Origin: Sphingomonadaceae bacterium
GTDB lineage: Bacteria > Pseudomonadota > Alphaproteobacteria > Sphingomonadales > Sphingomonadaceae
Assembly (NCBI GenBank): GCA_019239785.1
Contig: JAFAZM010000336.1
Location: 1-15,147 of the forward strand
Reading direction: 5' to 3'
Length of the DNA stretch: 15,147 nt
Shown: positions 8,083 to 12,733 of the stretch, piece after piece
How the letters are laid out: each line of letters begins with the position of its first letter
How positions within the stretch are numbered: the first letter of the stretch is position 1
Made by a program: the position numbers and the translations under genes
Notes under the pieces: generated by a model
The model's database searches: none
The model's input: only the letters and a program-made list of their open reading frames with translations
What the model was told of the DNA's origin: nothing

Positions 8083-8171
8083 CGTCGTTCTTATCTCCAA
8101 GTCGTGGCTGTAAATCGCGTCCATAGCGAATGAGGGGCAACAACGACTTCGTACGCCCAAAGAATCATTGT

Positions 8172-8246
8172 TCCTACTCTTCCAATCTGTCAGTCTTTCC
8201 CAGTGAGGCGGGGAACTGGGCCTGCCTTTCGGGACCGGGGGTTCTG
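8172..8246 (+). repeat. Leader with hairpin before TIR copy 2, similar to 5262-5333
   Basis: This is the counterpart of the leader before TIR copy 1. The local hairpin is CCCAGT (8199-8204) / ACTGGG (8215-8220), a perfect 6-base stem around 10 bases. Its stem bases differ from those in copy 1 although the region still pairs, which suggests that folding rather than exact sequence has been kept. Confidence 0.4.
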
Positions 8247-8939
8247 ATGGCGGAACCGGCACAAGCGGACATTCGCTACACGGCCTTCCTCAGTTATAGC
8301 CACAAGGACGCGGCCGCGGCCGCCCGGCTCCGCCGCAGGCTCGAAGCCTATCGCATCCCACGCCGCCTGGCCGGCTGCGAGTCGCCGCGCGGTCCGCGCC
8401 GCGCTCGTCCAGTCGGGGGCCCTGATCATCCTCTGCTCGCCGCACGCCGCCGCCTCCCTCTGGGTCGCCGAGGAGGTCGAAACCTTCCGCCGCCTCCATC
8501 CCGACGCCCGATCCTCGCCGCGATCCTCGACGGCGACCTCCCGACTGCTTCCCCAAGGCGCTCCGCGTGTTCGGCGAGGACGGCACCTGGCATGAGCCGC
8601 GCCGCGGCAGGACGGCAGCCACTTGGGCTGCTGAAGCTCGTCACCGGCATCATCGGGCTGGGGCTGGACGACCTGGTCCGGCGGGATGCGAGCAGGCGGG
8701 TGCGACGCGTGACGGCTGTCACGGCGGCGGCCGTGATCGCGATGCTAGTCATGGCGGTACTGGCGGTGGTTGCGCTGGATGCTCGGCAAGATGCTGAACG
8801 CGAGCGCGCGAAAGTTGAGCGCCAGCGAGTAGCCGCAGAAGGCCTGATCGATTTCATGCTGACCGATCTGCGAGAGCGACTGCGCATCTATCAAATCAAC
8901 TTCACCTATGAAATGGAGGTTTGGACATGCGTGCAATAG
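8247..8939 (+). pseudogene. TIR-transmembrane protein copy 2: frameshifted and missing the TPR region
   Basis: This copy starts like copy 1 (MAEPAQADIRYTAFLSYSHK; roughly 85-90% identical DNA over the first 140 bases by eye). After the codons for ESP it loses a net 77 bases (at about 8388). Single-base losses follow near 8505, 8538, 8610 and 8626, and an in-frame 15-base loss near 8600. The shifts cancel in two groups, so the frame stays open for 230 codons, but two segments are read in the wrong frame, including the FRDREEL and SLWVAEE motifs. The frame is correct again for ILAAILDGD, for LGLLKLVTGIIGL, the membrane helix and LIDFMLTDLRERL. Homology stops near 8886 and a TAG comes at 8937-8939, so there is no TPR region. 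It is probably not an active TIR enzyme. Alternatives are assembly errors, or a retained membrane stub. Its 3' end overlaps the next gene by 13 bases. Confidence 0.7.
8708..8723. promoter_or_regulatory. CRP-type palindrome inside TIR copy 2 (site C)
   Basis: CGTGACGGCTGTCACG has the same ten defined bases as sites A and B (CGTGA-N6-TCACG). It lies about 210 bases before the start of small protein 2, within the membrane-helix coding part of the TIR remnant. Copy 1 lacks a perfect site at the corresponding place. It could serve small protein 2, which has no intergenic promoter space of its own. A chance match is more plausible here than for sites A and B because it lies in coding sequence. Confidence 0.4.
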
Positions 8940-9706
8940 ATAAAGAACTATTCAGCTCATTGCTGTCTGCAAGTTTTGCGCCGCCTACGGTATCAGAACG
9001 AAATGGAGACTCGGTGCGTCGTGATCGACTCAACAGCGTTTGGGGGAAAGGAAAGCCGGATAAGCCAACCTATTTGTATCTCATGATGATAGATTTAGAT
9101 GGAGATGGAAATATACGTGTCCAAAAGAAAGAAGGAGATTTAGGGGCTTCGGAAGTTCGCGCAAAGGAGATTGAGTTCGCGGACGATATTGTCGGTGGCC
9201 GCGGCGACGTATTGGATTTCGAATCGATCAAATTTACCAAGCCGTCCTGGTTTACCATAGTATTAAATATGGATAAATGGTATTTCTACTATCCAGATCC
9301 AGACGATGAAGCTCCGTCTTATAAGAGAGATCATGACCCCGTCGTGTTTGCCAATGAGAAGGTTTATTTTGATGATAAACGAAAGGAGATTATCCTTCCG
9401 CGCGATCCTAACTATTCATTCTATAACTCCAAGCAAGCCTATGTGCCGGTTGACGCTGTGCCCCGGGACGGAGTGCGCATTATTAATTTCTTTAGAAAAA
9501 ATGATCAGGGCGACGAAATTGGTATGAATGAAAAACGAGAGTATACCTTCAATCTCTTTCTTCGCGGCCCCCTTGCCCAAAACGGCAAAGAGGTAACGAT
9601 CATTATCGACCCCGATGGCCAAAATCAGGGTCCTCCCGGCCCCGTCGTGCCCGAAGAAGAGGAATCATCGGAATCGGAAGTTGTTCTGAAAGAAGAGCTT
9701 GCATGA
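8927..9706 (+). CDS. Small protein 2 with IDPDGQNQGPP motif and acidic tail, function unknown
   Basis: The ATG at 8927 is chosen because GGAGGT (8915-8920) lies 6 bases before it; an in-frame TTG at 8921 is too close to that site. The 259 residues include YLYLMMIDLDGDGNI, WFTIVLNMDKWYFYYPDP, DHDPVVFANEK, VRIINFFRKND and EYTFNLFL. IDPDGQNQGPP is at residues 227-237, followed by a 22-residue Glu/Ser-rich tail that small protein 1 lacks. It has no signal peptide or membrane helix. Base composition is very unlike the neighbours: 20 G+C in the 60 bases 9061-9120. It overlaps the TIR remnant by 13 bases and is 24 bases before the next gene, so the three are probably cotranscribed. It is homologous to the protein at 7333-7974. 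Its function is not known to me. Confidence 0.82.
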   Translation: MRAIDKELFSSLLSASFAPPTVSERNGDSVRRDRLNSVWGKGKPDKPTYLYLMMIDLDGDGNIRVQKKEGDLGASEVRAKEIEFADDIVGGRGDVLDFESIKFTKPSWFTIVLNMDKWYFYYPDPDDEAPSYKRDHDPVVFANEKVYFDDKRKEIILPRDPNYSFYNSKQAYVPVDAVPRDGVRIINFFRKNDQGDEIGMNEKREYTFNLFLRGPLAQNGKEVTIIIDPDGQNQGPPGPVVPEEEESSESEVVLKEELA

Positions 9707-9730
9707 TAGAGAGGGCGGTGTGATCTGACC

Positions 9731-11230
9731 ATGCGGAACGCCGCCCCTCTCTCCACGATCATCGCCCTCGCCCGCGCGGGGGCGCTTGATCATGCCTGGT
9801 ATCAGTTCAATGCCGGCGGCCATGCCGCCCGGGAGGACGATCCGGCGGCGCTGACGGTCAAGGGGCGTCTGCTCAAGGATCGGGCGCTCCGGGCTTTGGG
9901 CGAGGAGCGGCGGCGCTTCTATCTGGCATCGTCCGAGGCCTATCGGCGCGCGGCCGCGCTGCAGCCGGGGACCTATCCCTTGATCAATGCGGCCACCCTG
10001 TCGCTGCTTTCGGGCGATGTGGAGCAGGCGCGGGAGATTGCGGGCGAGGTGCTGGAGCGCATCGCGCGCGAGCCCGACGAGCCGGAAACGCCTTACTGGC
10101 GCGCCGCGACCGAGGCCGAGGCATTGCTCGTCCTCGGCCGCACCGGGGAGGCGCGGACGGCGCTCGAAGCCGCCGTCGCCGCCGCGCCTTTGGCCTGGGA
10201 GGACCATGCCTCGACGCTGCGCCAGTTCCTCGCCATCCAGGAGGCGCTCGGCGAACCCGCCGCATGGCTCGACATGCTTCGCCCCCGGCGCTCGGTGCAT
10301 TTCGCCGGCGCCGGCGCGCTCGCGGCCGGGGAGGCAGCCGACTTTCTGGAGCGGAGCCGGGTCGGCTTCGGCTTCGGCGCGCTCGGTGCCGGCGCGGAGC
10401 TGGTCGTGGCCGAGGCCTTGCTCGCCGGCGGCGGCGCGCTTCACGTCGTGCTGCCGTCCGATCCCGCCAGCTTCGCCGCCGCGCGGGTCGACCCGGCGGG
10501 CGGCGACTGGCGGGCCCGCTTCGACGCCGCGCTCGAAGCCGCGGAAAGCGTGCAGCTCGTGCGCCCGCTCGGCGCGGCGCCGGCGCCGGAAGCGGCAGCG
10601 CTGGCCGCCGAGATCGCGCTCGGCAGCGCCCTGCTCAACGCCGACCGGCTGATGGGCGAAGCCTTCCGCCTGGTCGTCGAGGATGGCGCGATCGCCGCGC
10701 TGCCGGCCGACGACGGCAGCTCCGAATGGCGCCGCGCGCCGCTCGAGTCCGGCACGAACCCCCTGTCCCTGCTCGCCATCGCCGTCGGCGGCGCCGCCGA
10801 TCCGGATTTCGAAGCGCGGCTCGGAGAGGTCCGCGGCGCCTTGGCCGAAGCGGCGGGCGCCGCGCTTCCGCCCCAGCTCGGCAGCGCCTCCGTCCTGGTC
10901 GGCTATCGCAGCCCGAGCGAAGCGGCGGCGGCGGCGCGGCTCGTGCACGCCCGCCTGCGCGACCGCATGCCGCTCCGCATCGCCGGCCATCACGGCCTCA
11001 TCGCCTGCGTCCGCGATCCCTTCCTCGGGGCGCTCCGTCCGGCCGGCAGCGGCGCCCAGATCGTCGAGGAGATCGCCGCCTCGATCCCGGCGGGCACGAT
11101 CTGCGTCTCCGGCGATTTCGCCGCAATCCTCGCCGCCAGTGCCGGCGCGCCGAGCGAGGCCAATGCGATCGGCGAGCTCCAGGCCTTCGACGGCGGCTCC
11201 CCAATCGCTCTCTACGCGCTCAGGACCTGA
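9731..11230 (+). CDS. TPR protein with SLOG-like Rossmannoid domain and degenerate nucleotide-cyclase-like C-terminus
   Basis: The 499-residue protein has three parts. Residues about 1-180 are TPR-like alpha-helical repeats of the TRAFs-binding/DUF4071 kind (LTVKGRLLKDRALRA, YRRAAALQPGTYPLINAA). Residues about 187-310 resemble a SLOG-type Rossmann-like nucleotide-binding domain: strand SVHFAG, then GFGFGALGAGAELVVAEAL and GGALHVVLP. Residues about 385-499 resemble the end of a class III nucleotide cyclase domain (LRIAGHHGLIACVRDPFLG, IPAGTICVSGDFAAILA, IALYALR), but without recognisable metal-binding aspartates, so it is probably inactive. These assignments are from memory of similar alphaproteobacterial proteins. 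It follows small protein 2 by 24 bases. SLOG domains in known systems bind TIR-made nucleotides, so a sensor role is a reasonable inference. It ends 7 bases from the convergent regulator gene. Confidence 0.75.
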   Translation: MRNAAPLSTIIALARAGALDHAWYQFNAGGHAAREDDPAALTVKGRLLKDRALRALGEERRRFYLASSEAYRRAAALQPGTYPLINAATLSLLSGDVEQAREIAGEVLERIAREPDEPETPYWRAATEAEALLVLGRTGEARTALEAAVAAAPLAWEDHASTLRQFLAIQEALGEPAAWLDMLRPRRSVHFAGAGALAAGEAADFLERSRVGFGFGALGAGAELVVAEALLAGGGALHVVLPSDPASFAAARVDPAGGDWRARFDAALEAAESVQLVRPLGAAPAPEAAALAAEIALGSALLNADRLMGEAFRLVVEDGAIAALPADDGSSEWRRAPLESGTNPLSLLAIAVGGAADPDFEARLGEVRGALAEAAGAALPPQLGSASVLVGYRSPSEAAAAARLVHARLRDRMPLRIAGHHGLIACVRDPFLGALRPAGSGAQIVEEIAASIPAGTICVSGDFAAILAASAGAPSEANAIGELQAFDGGSPIALYALRT

Positions 11231-11237
11231 TAGCGAC

Positions 11238-11930
11238 CTACAGGATCAATTCCTCCAGCCGATGCGGCGCCACCACCACCAGCGCCTCGCCGTCCCGCCG
11301 GATGATGCCCCGCCGCTCGAGCGCATTAACCGCCCGCGAGGCGGTCTCGCGCGTCGTCGAGACGCGCAGCGCTATGTCGGAAAGGACCGGGCTCGGCCGG
11401 ATCGTCAGGTCCCTGCTCTCCCGCGCCTGGCGCAGCAGCTCGGCATGGACCCGCCCGACCGCCGAGAGTGCGGCATGCTCGTACATGCGCGAGGCAGTCT
11501 GCTGCAGCCTTTCGACCATGAAGCGAAGCAGCGCCATGCCGATGCAGGCATGCTGCTCGGCGAGCAGCGCAAGCACGACGCCGTCGAGCAGGAAGGCGTT
11601 GACCTCCTCGATCGCGACGACGTCGGCATCGTGCGTCGCCGAATAAGGCGCGGCCATCACCCCGAACAGGTCGCCGGACCGATATTCGTGGAGCAGCACG
11701 GCCTGGCCTTCGAGCGAATAGACCAGGGCATGCGCCCGCCCGTCCACGACCACATAGAGCGTCGAGACCGTGTCCCCGCGCTTCACAATGGTGAGCCGCG
11801 CCCCGTAGCGCCGCAGCCGCCCGCGCAGGGCGATCTGGTCGGCGAGATCCTCCGCGCAATCGAAGACGCGGCACAATAAGCCGCAAACATTGCCGCCCGC
11901 GTCCGCCGGCCTTTGCTGTCCCGCCGTCAT
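11238..11930 (-). CDS. Crp/Fnr-family transcriptional regulator with a CRP-like recognition helix
   Basis: The 230 residues show a cyclic-nucleotide-binding-type beta-barrel (about 20-125, with the roll motif SGDLFGVMA at 85-93) and a long dimerisation helix (about 126-155). A C-terminal winged helix follows (about 160-225: LSDIALRVSTTRETASRAVNALERRGII). The recognition helix RETASR (194-199) keeps the Arg-Glu...Arg pattern that in E. coli CRP (RETVGR) reads GTGA half-sites; FNR has V-E...S-R. There is no N-terminal cysteine cluster of the FNR type (only C16, C20 and C25), so an iron-sulfur cluster is doubtful. The barrel lacks a clear cAMP-pocket signature, so the ligand is unknown. The start is the only ATG; its ribosome-binding site is weak. 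The gene is convergent with the TPR/SLOG gene and divergent from the VOC gene. Sites at 5209, 7189 and 8708 fit its predicted specificity. Confidence 0.9.
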   Translation of the reverse strand: MTAGQQRPADAGGNVCGLLCRVFDCAEDLADQIALRGRLRRYGARLTIVKRGDTVSTLYVVVDGRAHALVYSLEGQAVLLHEYRSGDLFGVMAAPYSATHDADVVAIEEVNAFLLDGVVLALLAEQHACIGMALLRFMVERLQQTASRMYEHAALSAVGRVHAELLRQARESRDLTIRPSPVLSDIALRVSTTRETASRAVNALERRGIIRRDGEALVVVAPHRLEELIL

Positions 11931-12145
11931 GCAAGGGCACGATATACGAGAATTTCCGTCTGGGAATGCTTTGCTGCCGGCGTCTTCGATAGAATTGAGC
12001 GGGAATTCGACAGATTGCCCGTTGAGGGATCGGTCGCCTGGTCGAGCACGCCTTCTGTTCGGCCGGCGAGACAGCGACGTTCGATGGGACGCCTTGACGC
12101 GCGCCCCGCCCTGCGCGAGGCTCCGCGTCCGAAGGGGAGAGCGCC

Positions 12146-12532
12146 ATGTTCAGCCATATGATGGTCGGCAGCAACGACATCGCCCGGTCGCGTAAATTCT
12201 ACGACGCTTTGTTCGGTGCGGTCGGCGGCAAGCCTGCGATCGAGGACGACAAGGGCCGGCTGATCTACCTTCACAACGACGGCATCTTCATCGTCACGAC
12301 GCCGATCGACGGCGAACCGGCCACCCATGCCAACGGCGCCACGATCGGCTTCTCGATGACCGATCCGGCCCAGGCCGACGCCTGGCACCAGGCCGGCGCC
12401 GAGAATGGCGGCACGCCGATCGAGGATCCGCCGGGCATGCGCGAAGGCGGCTTCGGCCGGCTCTACCTCGCCTATTTGCGCGACCCGGACGGCAACAAGC
12501 TCTGCGCGCTCCACCGGCCGCCGAAGGAATAG
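12146..12532 (+). CDS. VOC (glyoxalase/bleomycin-resistance/dioxygenase) superfamily protein
   Basis: The 128 residues form the paired beta-alpha-beta-beta-beta modules of the vicinal-oxygen-chelate fold: MFSHMMVGSNDIARSRKFYDALF at the N-terminus (given here only as the start of the first module, His4 a candidate metal ligand), then GATIGFSM in the middle, and LYLAYLRDPDGNKLCALH at the end. The DPDGNK motif is typical. The substrate cannot be told from the sequence; many such small proteins are glyoxalase-like without known activity. The ATG at 12146 follows GGGGAGAGCGCC, a clear ribosome-binding site. The 215-base gap before it, divergent from the Crp-type gene, presumably holds both promoters, but I could not identify convincing elements in it. 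Confidence 0.9.
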   Translation: MFSHMMVGSNDIARSRKFYDALFGAVGGKPAIEDDKGRLIYLHNDGIFIVTTPIDGEPATHANGATIGFSMTDPAQADAWHQAGAENGGTPIEDPPGMREGGFGRLYLAYLRDPDGNKLCALHRPPKE

Positions 12533-12658
12533 GTGGCCAAGCCGCGGCGAGGAACGGCGCGCTCCGCTCTCGCATAGATCTCGCCATCGGGAAAACTGAG
12601 TTTCAGCGTGCCGACAGGCGCGCCGATCGCTCGCCCTTGCCGCGCGCAAGAATTCGAA

Positions 12659-12674
12659 CGTGCGAACGGTCACA
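12659..12674. promoter_or_regulatory. Weak CRP-like site upstream of the DyP peroxidase
   Basis: CGTGCGAACGGTCACA has the CRP spacing with one mismatch in the left arm (GTGC instead of GTGA) and a full TCACA right arm. It lies 60 bases before the peroxidase ATG in the 201-base gap 12533-12733. One-mismatch sites also occur by chance (for example 5883-5896), so this is weak evidence. Confidence 0.2.
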
Positions 12675-12733
12675 GACTCCTCATTCTTCTTTCATGCAGA
12701 TAGTTGTTGCGTGGGCGAAAACGGGAGGCGGCG

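Noticed and set aside
9665..10993. Minus-strand open frame of 442 codons opposite the TPR/SLOG gene
   Set aside because: Composition is shadow-like and no domain is recognisable; the plus strand encodes a coherent multidomain protein.
5334..11230. Classification as a known Thoeris or CBASS system
   Set aside because: There is no ThsA-like SIR2-SLOG protein and no CD-NTase with an effector; the resemblance is only in the TIR plus SLOG-like combination.
11219..11260. Terminator between the convergent TPR/SLOG and Crp-type genes
   Set aside because: Only a 4-base CCTG...CAGG pairing was seen and no T-run follows.
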